Assembly (NCBI GenBank): GCA_030435675.1
Contig: CM059622.1
Location: 15,686,001-15,750,000 of the forward strand
Length of the DNA: 64,000 nt
Origin: Steinernema hermaphroditum
Lineage: Eukaryota > Nematoda > Chromadorea > Rhabditida > Steinernematidae
Direction of reading: 5' to 3'
A program made the translations under genes and the position numbers. The notes under the pieces are model-generated. The model did not search any database, was not told where the DNA came from, and worked only from the letters and a program-made list of their open reading frames with translations. Positions 54,623 through 64,000 of this stretch are shown one piece after another. Positions within the stretch are counted from its first letter, which is position 1. The number at the start of each line of letters is the position of its first letter.

Positions 54623-55875
54623 ATGGTCTCCGTCGTCCGTGTGGTCCTCGGGGCGGCGACCGCTGGCAGCGCCCTTGTCATCATCGCCAGCATCGTCGTT
54701 ATCGGAGGGCTCTTCAACGAAGTGAACCAGATGTACGCCGAGGTTCTAGCCGACGTAGAGGAGACGAAGGTAGGTTGAGTGCATTAAAAAAATCTCCGAA
54801 AATCTTTCTTTCCCTAAACGAATGAATGAATGCTAACCAGTGTAGAGATCAAGGAGGTTCGAGTGGTCCTAGTGGAAGAGGATCCTTCTCCCCATCCAGC
54901 CCGGCTCTCTTGGACTCCGGGTACTCCATCAGGATTGAGATGGCTTTGGGGTCCTTCAATTTCTTGTGGGCCAGGCGATGTCTTTATGGACCGACATATC
55001 AGATCAAACCCAACAAAACCAAAAGATTCCCCATCTTTTGCACCAAAACACTTCCATTGCAGGTGATCTCAAACGACGCCTGGAAAGCCATCATGGAAGT
55101 GAATCGGCTCCGTTCCGGACAAGCCTATCCTCACTTCGACTCGATCTTCAACCGCTTCAAGCGCCAATACGACGCCGGCGTCACGGGAGAAACGAAGACC
55201 CAAGGAGGATGCAACTGTGGCGCGCCTGCCTCAAAGTGCCCACCAGGACCACCCGGACCGCCTGGCGCACAAGGCGAACCTGGACAACCAGGCGACGCTG
55301 GCAAACCCGGCTCGCCAGGAGGGCGCACCCTTGGTGCCCACGAGGAGGCAGCCGCCAACTGTATCAAATGTCCACCGGGACCACCCGGACCGCCAGGGAC
55401 GGACGGACCTCCAGGCCCGCCTGGAAACGACGGAATGCCAGGAGGTCCAGGAGGACCGGGCAATCCAGGACAACCAGGTCCTCCTGGACCTCCTGGAGAT
55501 GCTGGAACGCCAGGGCCCCCTGGCACTGACGGACCTCCTGGAAATGAAGGAGCACCGGGCACACATTCCACTAACTTCCCAGGTCCACCTGGTCCGCCTG
55601 GACCTCCAGGACCAATGGGCAATCCGGGCCAGAACGGTCCAGCTCCTCCGCCGGGACCACCCGGGCCGCCCGGTCCTCCTGGTGGACCTGGAAACGCAGG
55701 TGCGCCGGCGCAAGATGGGGCGCCTGGACCTCCTGGAAATCAAGGTCAGCCGGGACATGATGCTCAGTATTGTCCTTGTCCTCCACGTACGGCAGCTGTC
55801 AACAATCCGGCTCCTCAACAGGGATACCGAAAGAAGGTCAAGAAGGTCGTCAAGCATAAGAGACGACTTCACTGA
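54623..55875 (+). CDS. Nematode cuticle collagen
   Basis: Exons 54623-54769 and 55063-55875 (293-nt intron) encode 319 residues, typical for the family. Residues 1-49 hold the N-terminal cuticle-collagen domain with a membrane-spanning stretch ([18 protein letters not shown]). This continues as [14 protein letters not shown] to the furin-like site NRFKRQ at about residue 87, where the propeptide is cut. Gly-X-Y blocks follow, separated by short breaks with paired Cys ([17 protein letters not shown]) and a C-terminal YCPCPP cluster, then a basic end ([16 protein letters not shown]). The Cys clusters match the layout of cuticle collagens of the sqt-1/rol-6 type, though the exact group is not certain. 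Secreted by hypodermis, trimerised and cross-linked into cuticle. Long frames on the other strand and in other frames are artefacts of the Gly-Pro repeats. Confidence 0.95.
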
Positions 55876-56144
55876 ACTGTTTAGTTAATCTAGTACTCCA
55901 ATGTGATTGTACCTTTCACTGTAGGTTATAAATATGCAGGCAGTACCCACTTGTTCCTGGAGGAGCCAGTACGATGTTAACTATGGAATTACCTAATGGG
56001 TTCCTCAAGTTGGTCATACCCATTTATGTAGGTTAAGATCGGTTCACTCCCTCAGAAATGAGCTGAATGAGCGGTCGTTCTTGGAGCCACGATAATACCG
56101 TCCTTGATCCTCCGTCTTGGCACAATCATCACCCCGGCTCCCAG
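55876..56144. other. Collagen 3' UTR and spacer
   Basis: No separate feature seen; no AATAAA close to the stop codon. Confidence 0.4.
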
Positions 56145-56367
56145 ATCTATTTCGATCACGGGCGGAAACAACCACCTCAACCAAAACCTCTCCATCCCCG
56201 TGGTCGTCCACGTCTACGCCCCACCGTCCGCAACGCCCCAGAGTCGCCAGAGAAAGAAGCCCAGCTCCGAAGAGGGCTGCGAAGAAAGCTCTGATGAGCT
56301 CGACGAAAAGCTCGAGGAACAGCCCGAGGAAGAGGCCCAAGACGACCGCAGAGAAGAAGATTATTGA
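56145..56367 (+). CDS. Possible terminal exon encoding an acidic tail
   Basis: After a GGCTCCCAG acceptor-like site the frame reads ISITGGNNHLNQNLSIPVVV, HVYAPPSATPQSRQRKK and then a strongly acidic run (EEGCEESSDELDEKLEEQPE) to a TGA/TAA-type stop near 56367. No ATG and no upstream exon found. The overlapping frame (lysine/serine-rich) is equally open, so the assignment is uncertain. Confidence 0.28.
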
Positions 56368-56999
56368 ACACTTAGCGTTCTGTTTTTTTGTTATTGTGGT
56401 ATTGTGTGCATAAATTTTCGGCATAAAACAGTCCGGCAACGCATGTGCCATTCCGGCAACGCATGTGCCTTTCCGGCAACTGTTTGATAATAGAGCCGAC
56501 CATTCTTTTCTGAGTCGCATTGTGATGATGCAGAGGAGGCATTATAATGTATATGTTTTACTAGGCACAAATATAAACCGAAAGTTGCATACGATATAAA
56601 CATATAATCGGCGAAAGTCACCCTGTCAGTTCACCACTGAATACGTCCATCTCCACTATGACACTGGCCACAACGAATAAACAAGTGATCAGTGCAAAAG
56701 CGCTACCAGAGACGGCCACGGCGAAGGCGACGTACGCGTTTGTGGAAGACATCTCCAACGCACTGATCTCTCGATGTGTACGGATAATCTCCCATCCACG
56801 CCTTATAATCTACTGCCCTGGGGCGCTCTATTCGTCATGTCATTAATGTTTGCGATAGGACGGGATTGATTTATGGGTCTTTATTCAATTCTACATACCA
56901 ACACATTTTAAAGAGACAACAAGTGATGACAAATAGAAGCACTCCTTCAATGCCGGGCCATACAAAGATTCGGATGTTTTGAAGAGCTGGGGACTGCTG
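56368..56999. other. Intergenic
   Basis: A short tandem: GCCATTCCGGCAACGCATGT and a second TTCCGGCAAC unit near 56445-56480. No gene supported. Confidence 0.4.
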
Positions 57000-57310
57000 G
57001 AGGGATCATCTGCCCTGCGTTGAAAACAGCCCAGTTGAACTGGTATATCAGCAACTTCCTCATAGCGATATGGACTATGAAATATCCATAGCTCAACTTC
57101 ATCAAAGACTTCTTGGATCGATGAGGAATCCTATACTTCATCATACCGTACTCCAGCCTTTCGTTCAGCTCGCAGCCCGCATCCATCGTTTCTCATTCGA
57201 ATTTGCTCATACAGAAGCTGCCCTCTTTCGTCTGCTTACCAAAATCTACATCGGATGCTTTCTCGATGAGATCTAGGAAGTTCAGGTAGTTCAGATATTG
57301 TCGTAAATTG
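57000..57310 (-). pseudogene. Decayed relative of the 58.0-59.2 kb gene
   Basis: The minus strand reads NFLDLIEKASDVDFGKQTKE, then a stop, then YGMMKYRIPHRSKKSLMKLS and YGYFIVHIAM. These correspond to SSIDLMEMIERWRVSDG, AKYRIPHPSMSSLMEL and SYGYMTLDIS of the intact gene. An in-frame TGA and the missing 5' half mark it as a truncated copy. Confidence 0.6.
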
Positions 57311-58015
57311 GCCGACAAGCTACTCTTCCGTGCAGATTTAACCTCGGATTTTCAAATTTGACCAATTGCACTATCAGATGTTCAATTTATCGGACAACAA
57401 CATGTCGGGCCAGTTCTCTGAAAAAAGCGGGCTGTTTTCTGAATTTCCTGCGTGATATCGTACAATTCTTTATGTTCTGTTATTATGATACTACCCTTTC
57501 GAAAAGGTCGTTTAACTTACGGAGGCATATTGGGCTCAGTTCACATGAGTCGACGTGCAGTTGTGCTAGGTGTGGACCTTTAGCAAAATGATCTAAGATC
57601 GGTATAGAAGATCCGGTTGTTCATTGCTGTCCTTAACCTAAAAAGTGATGCTTCTGAGTGCGACACACATAGAAAGACACACGTCGGGAAATAGGTGCCT
57701 GATAGGAAGTTAGGAATATTTAAATGTGGACGCTAGGTGCGACTGCCTTTTGTTTGTTAAATGGCTTTCCGTTTCTCGATGCCGCCGTAGAGTGCTCATT
57801 AGCATTCTGCGCTATTCAAGGTTTGAGCAGGTCGATTGATCGCATCGATCGCAAGTGGTTAAATAAAGAACAGGCACAAGCATACCGCTAAAGTGACCAT
57901 TTCTGGTCGATTCTACGTCATGTGCATCCCCTCTTTCAACCAATTAATGCACATGGAATTTATCATCTAATAAGAGCAAAGCAAAGATAGACTCATTAAA
58001 TACACAAGAGGATCA
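57311..58015. other. Spacer between pseudogene and intact gene
   Basis: Possibly further decayed sequence of the truncated copy near 57311-57400; otherwise nothing supported. Confidence 0.35.
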
Positions 58016-59172
58016 TCACAAAACGCAGTATAAAATCGGTGGAGCTTCTTCTTCTTGGCTTTGTTGGCCAAGTTCCGGAAGGGCCTCGTCTTCCTCTGCT
58101 CCTTCAGGTTCGCTTGCCGCAGGTGGGCGCTAAAATATGACGAGTTGCTCTCTATAATGGAGGCAGATGATTACCTGGAAGCTCAGTGGGACAATCGATA
58201 TGTCCAGCGTCATATATCCGTAGCTCAGCTCCATCAACGAGCTCATCGATGGATGCGGTATCCGATACTTTGCCAGTCCCAACACTTCCTCACCGACGAG
58301 GTCGTAGCTGCGGATTAAGGCGTCAAATTGATCGTCGCCTACCAAAACACTAATCTCTTTCTTGAATCCGTCGGCGACTCCATCGGAAACACGCCATCTC
58401 TCGATCATTTCCATCAAGTCGATGCTGCTCAAGAACTGATGGACACTGGCGGCGAAATCGGTGCCTCTGTTCATAATGGCCATGTCCGTGAGCTTCCAGA
58501 GACCAACGTGAGGGACGTCAGATAAGTAGAATTCGAATTTGGAAAGATAAGGAGCGCTTGCGAAGCGACTGATAATGTGAAGGATCATTTCTGGACTCCT
58601 TCTGATACCATACACCTGGAAAGGTCAATCATTCTTGTTCTAAGACAACCAGAAGGCATACCTTCACCGACTCAAAAGTTCGGAAGAAGGTTCGGAAGAA
58701 GGTCAAGGACTCTTGTAACAGCGTCAAACTGAGATTCGTGGACGTGATCGATGAAGAGCTCGGTTTCCTGGAGACACTGCCATGAGGAGACAGGAAGCTC
58801 AAAAATGTGCCGCGCCACGTCCAACTCCACCTCAGTACATTGAGCCATGGTTAGCCAGGCGCGGGATGGGGCACCCTCAAAATCCACTGGCGGAGTACTG
58901 ATGTGAACTTGCGAGAGACGAGCGAATTCCTTATTCTCGCCATACCATTTTCTGCGCACATTTGGGCCATCTTCGAAGAACGCTTTCATGGCCGTTACGA
59001 ACAGTCTATTCCTGCCCAAGAATGGATGGAGTCCTAGGGTGATCTCCACATCAAATAGCCTTCTGGGGTGGTCTTCACTTTCTGTAGTTGATTCGGAGGT
59101 GTTTGCGAAATTCGCTATGGGTGGAAGCATTTCGCTGATGCGCTCAACGTTTTCCTCCGCAATGATTTCCAT
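58016..59172 (-). CDS. Unrecognised protein, 338 residues (remotely FTH/DUF38-like)
   Basis: Four minus-strand exons: 59172-58778, 58728-58662, 58615-58175 and 58129-58016. The ATG is 13 bases after ACTTCAG. The first intron uses a weak GTGTCT donor (49 nt). Without it the frame runs into TGA, so it is either a genuine weak intron or a frameshift in a decaying gene. Sequence landmarks: MEIIAEENVERISEML, LHPFLGRNRLFVTAMKAFF, LTFFRTFFRTFESVK|VYGI, PYLSKFEFYLSDVPHVGLW, KYRIPHPSMSSLMEL and an acidic end (EPEGAEEDEALPELGQ). The size and repeated FESVKV/FEFYLS-like strands recall the FTH (DUF38) domains of worm F-box proteins, but no F-box is seen, so this is only a suggestion. A truncated relative lies 0.7 kb further left. 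Confidence 0.6.
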
Positions 59173-60205
59173 TTTGGGTGTGTCACTGAAGTTGAAAGAA
59201 TTTGAGAAGGAAATAACGTTAAATAACAAAAAAAACGAGTCGATTTGTTAATAGTTTTTAGGTCGCCTGTCTCATATAATCTGAATCTTCATTCCTATAG
59301 GGAATGACCTATAAGCACTGGGGCTCAAAACAAGAGAATCCTTTAAAATTCGTACTAAAATCCGGCTGAAATATGCGCCTATCTACTTCATGTCCAAAAT
59401 CGAGTGGACAGGGAATTTCTGAGAGAAAAGGTACAGAAACAAAAGCTAAGAAAGAAGGCCTAAGAGTGGTGCGAAGAGACATAAAGCATCAGAAAATCGG
59501 AAACGAAAAGAGCATATTCACCGTACAGTAAATGAAACATTTGAGCAGAGCAGCGTAAAACGACAATGAAACAGTGTTTCTATTGAGCGCTGCAGCTGTC
59601 TTCTTAGGTCGCCGATTGGAAGAGCTGATTAGTATTCCAAGCGGACGCGTGGAGACTGTGGCTCCAGCCAAAAGACACAATTCTATACAATTGATTTATT
59701 GCAAAGGTGCCCATTGGATCGAATCCAAAAAAGTAAATAAATTTCCAGAAGGCCTATTTTGGGAAAACAGCTTCATGAAAAGATGGCTGTAGAGGAGTAA
59801 GCGGCGTATATGAGAATTTGCCTGTCTACTACCGCGCTGTCTATGTCGTACCAGTGTGTTCATGTGCAACCCCCTTTTCGACCAAGACTGATCTAGTAAA
59901 TGGTCTCCTCTCGTTCACCTGTGCCTGCCATGTCACTACAGTGGATACCGTATTCCATTATTTCGTTCTTCTAAAGATCTTTCGCCACTAACAGACCAAG
60001 ATTTTGCAGAAGAAGCAGTGCTGGGCAAGGATGGGCCTATTTCAAAAAAGGTGGGCTTACCCCCGTAAAAGGGGGGGGGTGGTGGGGGTGGAGGGGGATA
60101 AAGTCATAGTAAAGTGGGCTTCCCTACAAGATAGTGCAAAAAAATACGCGATCGTCATTACAGGTATGGGCCAAAACATTGAAGTGAAGTAGGAGGTTTA
60201 GCGTG
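59173..60205. other. Intergenic; G-rich run
   Basis: No supported gene. A G-rich run (GGGGGGGGGTGGTGGGGG and following) at about 60069-60098 could form a G-quadruplex. Confidence 0.45.
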
Positions 60206-60835
60206 TGGTCCCGCAACGATGTCCCTCAATGGCAGGTAAATACGGTAGATTTACATCAAATCACCTGTTTACCCCATTTTTCTCGGCCGGGGGGAGTAAA
60301 GGGGGTCTAATCAATAGAGCTCGCCTAGCTCTATGCAGCAGTGCATCGAAATTACTATGTTTCATTGCTGTTTTTGGCCTAAGAGGCTGGCTTTTGGGGG
60401 AAAGCCGTCATTTTGCCTTATGTTTTGCAATATGATCGTTTATCAAGCCACGTACTATCGGGTAGGCCCTTTTATCCCTACCCCAGCCGAGAAAAAATGG
60501 GTAAACTGGCCATTTTAACTGTAAAGTGCCCACAAATCCACCGTATTTTACACTCATTCAGGGATATCGCTGCGGGACCATCGTAATGGAAACATGACTT
60601 GTGGATAGAGATGGCCCATTTAGGCCAGAATGAGCAGTGTGCTCAGGCTGTTTTTGCACACCATCTGATAGAGGATGGGATGTTTGCCACAAAAAAAAAC
60701 CACTTACTATCGATTAGACCCCTTTATCCCTGCCCCAGCCGAGAAAAAGGGGTAAACTGGCCATTTTAACTGTAAACTGCCCACAAATCCACCGTATTTT
60801 ACACTCATTCAGGGATTTCGTTGTGGGACCACAAT
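60206..60835. repeat. MITE-like cluster: one inverted and two direct copies
   Basis: The copies at 60460-60595 and 60703-60835 share CCCCAGCCGAGAAAAA, GGTAAACTGGCCATTTTAAC, CCACAAATCCACCGTATTTT and CATTCAGGGAT..CG..GGGACCA. The copy at 60206-60312 is the same element reversed (TGGTCCCGCAACGATGTCCC to TTTCTCGGCCGGGG). Inverted plus direct arrangement suggests nested insertion of a short inverted-repeat element. Confidence 0.8.
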
Positions 60836-60897
60836 CGACCCACCCCTTGCCCACCCCTGAGAAGAAGCAGTCGCATTTCTAGTCCCACGTAGAGATG

Positions 60898-61111
60898 TCT
60901 GTCTGGAAACGGTTACTCTGCCTTCTCTGTTCTCTCAGTCTTAGACCGCTCCTCACAGACCGTTCTTTCAAAATGGGATGGGATCCGATCGATGCCTTTG
61001 ATGAGGAGGAGATGGCTTAGCGATCATCTCTGAAAATTTTTGGATCAGCTCAATTCACTGAATTGAGTAAATATTCAGTCGTGAACGTTTGTCTTCGGAG
61101 ATGACATAACC
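60898..61111 (+). repeat. Dispersed repeat, copy 2 (first copy at 32069-32286)
   Basis: Same order of words as copy 1, including the palindrome CTCAATTCA-C-TGAATTGAG at 61049-61067. About 90% identical by eye. Confidence 0.9.
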
Positions 61112-61371
61112 CTCGAACCAAACCGTTTGCTTTTTTGTTTACCTTAGTTTTTTGCCCCAACTTCACAGACCTTTGCATGAGCACCAACCTTGCCGCTCGC
61201 AAGGCTACGGTGTCTGGCCGCCCGCAGGGCTATGGGCTACTTGGCTTTTAGTACCTGCATGGCGCGAATTCGTGCGCAGCCGCGTTTATGTCCTTAAATC
61301 TATTATGTACCCAACGTGAAAGGTTTGCTCTATCTTTGCAATATCATCAATTCATTCATTCATTCATTTTA

Positions 61372-62390
61372 CTATGCAATAGAATAAGGCTGATTTCTTG
61401 CAGCTGCTGGGCCAACGTTGTACGTTCCAACACGAGCTTTTCCCCACCGGCAAAGTAGGAACTCTTTGCGAAGAGGTCTGAAACATATCGCTTATCGAAG
61501 ACTCGAAGCAATTACTTTCTTACTTGTAGATGAGCAAATAAAGAATAGTCGATAGGAGCAGATTATTGAGAATGTATCCCAGATAGGTAAGAAAGTCGAA
61601 GAGAGGCTTGTTCTCGCGATGTGCCCATCTATAGCAGAGGCAAAGAACGAAGTCCACGCAGAATCTCACCACAGCATAGATCAGAATAGACCTCTCGCTG
61701 TTAAAGGCACGCTTGGTTCTAGTGACAAAGTGAAGACGGACGAGGTATCCGATTATGATAAAGTAGACAAGGACCGTCAGAGAGGAGAGTACCATGATGG
61801 TGTAGGTGCCTATGGAACTGACGAGCTGCGAAAGAGGACGCTCATCGTATTTCGAGAGGAATTCGCCTGGAACGACAACATAGCCAGCGTATGGGGTCAT
61901 CAATGTGGCTGTGTAGATGACTCCGTAGACCCACGTCAGGACGACAAGGGTCTAAACCAGTAATTACGTAAGTGGGCCTAAGGGATATCATAAACTACCG
62001 TATGTACAGCCCTCGGGTATTGTAGATTACATATGATTTTCAGTCTGTCCAACGCGAGAACAAAGCTTAGGCTTGCCTCCATCCGTACACTAGCCGACAT
62101 GAATTTCATTCCATTAGAGGCCAGTTGATAAGGGTCATATCCGAGGACATGTGTGAGGCCAACAAAGAAAAAAGTCGGGGCCATTAGACACTGGATGATG
62201 CCTATTTGAATCATGATACGATAGCAGTCGAGGTTTCGGTACTTGGCCTTGATTATGAAGATCTGAAAGCTTCCATTTCACGTCTATATCGCCGCATTAA
62301 ACTCACATAAATGATCCTGATATAAAATGGTGCCAGAAGAACAGGAAGGGTGGCATAAGTATATCCCACTATGACTTGCATGTAGGCCAT
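61372..62390 (-). CDS. Nematode seven-transmembrane chemoreceptor (Srt-like)
   Basis: Four minus-strand exons, 62390-62307, 62262-61999, 61951-61524 and 61477-61372, with introns of 44, 47 and 46 nt, encode 293 residues; all phases close. The ATG is nine bases after TCCTCAG. Helices: YTYATLPVLLAPFYIRIIYI, RIMIQIGIIQCLMAPTFFF, MEASLSFVLALDRLKIIC with a DR pair at the end of helix 3, TLVVLTWVYGVIYTATL, SIGTYTIMVLSSLTVLVYF, YAVVRFCVDFVLCLCY and ILNNLLLSTILYLLIY. The C-terminus begins with KPLRKEF, typical after helix 7. The YRIM and LALDRL motifs are closest to the Srt group, from memory of the family. Role: membrane receptor of a chemosensory neuron; ligand unknown. Confidence 0.85.
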
Positions 62391-63478
62391 TCTCAGGATC
62401 TGAGGAACTCTTGAGACGAGCGATTCTCGGAAAGGAAGAACCAACCCTTATGAGAAGCCGAATAGTCTATCTTCCGTGGGATTAGGAAATTTCAATGGAT
62501 GAGCAACGGTCAGTGAGCAGAGGACAACAAAAGAAGGCATTCACTGAGAGACTCGTGCACGGGCTATATTTGGAGTTGAATGGGTGACGTTTGATCCCCG
62601 GCATTAGTTGCTTGGTTGAACACAGAAGTTTGAAGATTCATTTTGTGTTCTATGGTCTGTTTCAAAAACACTACAAGGAAGTTGCACCACTAATTATCAT
62701 CACATTATCATCTAAGTTCACTTATCAATTAACAATTAGCTCCAACGGACAAGAAGAGGTCCCAACCAAAATCGACTATGAAATATCTCTGAAACCCCCG
62801 TTTCGATGAAACCTGTTGTGATGCTGTGTTGATGCCCTCAACAAAGCCTATGTATATGTCTTTGCTACACTCTGCCATGCTTATCTCCCTGCCAAATTTC
62901 AGCCGAATCGGCATGAGACAGTTTGGGACCTCTCTTTGTGAGAGCAGTGATCCTAATCGAGTCCGAAATCCGAATTTTTGAGGTTTTGGGTGCAAAACAG
63001 ATTCAGTAAAATATCGGTTACAATGAAAAGTGGGATAAAATGACATTATCGCGTCATCGTTACACTCTTGAGATAGAGAAATAGCTCGATTAGAGTAGAA
63101 CAACGCCTCGTTCACACACCGTGTGTTCTCTGATCGTCTGCGCTCGCTCGCACCGTTGCTGAGAGACCGTCGGCGGCGAATAGGGAGCGCGAACGCCGCC
63201 GATGTCGATGGCGGTGATGGTCTGGTTGGTCCGTGTTTCTGATGACTTGAAGAAGCTTTTACAACCTGCTGAGCCTATTTAGTGTTCTATGTTTTGTTTA
63301 CAGCAGTTCTGTATTAGGGTGGTGTATAGCTTATACCTGCATGTAATTTACGGGACTTTGTATGCTTCCTTTTTGAGAGAGCTGTCTATCAAAGGGCCCG
63401 TCTGCGTCTGACCTCAACAAAACCTTTGAGAAAATGCAAATGTTGACAATTTATCATTCACATCCAGTGTAGTCCAAT
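62391..63478. other. Intergenic; strong GC hairpin
   Basis: TCGGCGGCG (63170-63178) and CGCCGCCGA (63194-63202) form a perfect 9-bp stem with a 15-base loop. GTGATCCTAATCGAGTCCG at 62948-62966 belongs to the scattered CGAGTCCG repeats. No gene supported. Confidence 0.5.
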
Positions 63479-64000
63479 TCAGGCCTCGCTCTTAACAAGG
63501 CCAGGTCCCATCTGAGCGAGTCTTGCATTGGCCACATAGCGGTTCTGACCGTACTCGATCCCGACACATCCGTGGACCATCTGGGTGAACTGCTTCATAG
63601 CCACATTGTTGGCGGTAAATCCGGCGAACGGACGGAAGTCGTTGAAACTGTTGACTCCGGAAGCGTGCTCTCCAACGCCGTTGGTGTTCCAGTACCATAG
63701 TTCGTAGCCGTTCAACTGCCAGTTGCCGGTGATCTGCTCCCAGTCGTACCAGTTCGTGTAGATGCCGACCTTGACACCGAAGGACTGAAACGGCGCATTT
63801 ATTTTCGGATTGAGGGGAAAGCGATCTTACAGCGGCGGCTCTGAGGAACTCGTGGATGAAGGCGATGTTCCTTTGTGGATTGTTGGGCCAGCTGATGGGG
63901 TTGGTCACTTGGAGCCACACGTGCTTCAAGGTGAGTTGTCCCTCTTTCAGCAAGGTGTAGTAGGTTTCCTGAAACTGGGCTGTGGCCGTTTTTCGGCTTT
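63479..64000 (-). CDS. Nematode GH25-type lysozyme, 5' part beyond the window
   Basis: Two minus-strand exons are visible: 64000-63831 (cut by the window edge) and 63784-63479, with a 46-nt intron, in phase. The sequence reads QFQETYYTLLKEGQLTLKHV, WLQVTNPISWPNNPQRNIAF, FLRAAA|SFGVKVGIYTNWYD, WEQITGNWQL, YELWYWNTNGVGE and FNDFRPFAGF. This is the second half of the GH25 (Entamoeba-type) lysozyme fold of worms: the LWYWN strand and the late DF..FAGF region are characteristic. Known role: cleavage of bacterial peptidoglycan, secreted in the gut or in lysosome-like vesicles for digestion and defence. The upstream catalytic Asp/Glu pair would lie outside the window, so activity cannot be judged. 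Confidence 0.85.

Noticed and set aside
54966..55888. Long antisense and alternate-frame proteins over the collagen
   Set aside because: They arise from the repetitive Gly-Pro codons; the collagen frame has the N-terminal domain, furin site and Cys clusters.

Overview
The window is nuclear DNA from a nematode. The main evidence is a pair of spliced-leader SL1 RNA genes at about 13.94-14.35 kb: the canonical leader, an Sm site and a 3' hairpin. Supporting evidence is a nematode cuticle collagen, two worm-type seven-helix chemoreceptors, a worm-type GH25 lysozyme, tiny introns (mostly 41-55 nt, TTTTCAG-like acceptors), and many start codons lying a few bases after a splice acceptor, as expected of trans-spliced genes. 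Coding exons are clearly richer in GC than the rest. The species cannot be fixed from sequence alone; a rhabditid or tylenchine worm is an inference.

Layout. 0.3-1.3 kb: 3' part of a secreted Cys-rich/C-type-lectin gene. 3.2-4.8 kb: a chemoreceptor with a probable GC-AG intron. 5.8, 11.6, 20.9 and 31.4 kb: four very small single-pass membrane proteins. 8.0-8.4 kb: a nearly perfect hexamer array next to a small secreted-peptide gene. 13.3-14.8 kb: tRNA-like inverted copies, the two divergent SL1 RNA genes and an exact tandem duplication. 15-31 kb is gene-poor and full of diverged local duplications. 33.2-38.2 kb is a glycosylation block: a fukutin/LicD-like gene head to head with a GT43 glucuronosyltransferase, then a C1GALT-like remnant lacking its catalytic core. 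38.6-39.9 kb: two related secreted-protein genes diverging from a large palindromic promoter. 41.4-42.0 kb: a GCGCGC-rich foldback element just upstream of a coiled-coil gene. 45.6-47.0 kb: a small helix-turn-helix gene with a tRNA-like remnant in its intron. 49.4-52.1 kb: five tRNA genes. 54.6-55.9 kb: the cuticle collagen. 57.0-59.2 kb: an unrecognised gene and a decayed relative. 61.4-62.4 kb: a second chemoreceptor. 63.5 kb to the window end: the 3' part of a GH25 lysozyme gene.

Links between features. The SL1 RNA genes supply the leader that the trans-spliced-looking genes would receive. The fukutin-like and GT43 products are both predicted type II Golgi enzymes and share a 671-bp intergenic region, so co-regulation is plausible. 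The collagen, lectin, lysozyme and small secreted proteins are typical of worm cuticle, gut and secreted repertoires. Exon joins were built by hand from splice consensus and reading phase. Where all phases close and the protein matches a family I am fairly confident; lone open frames are marked low.
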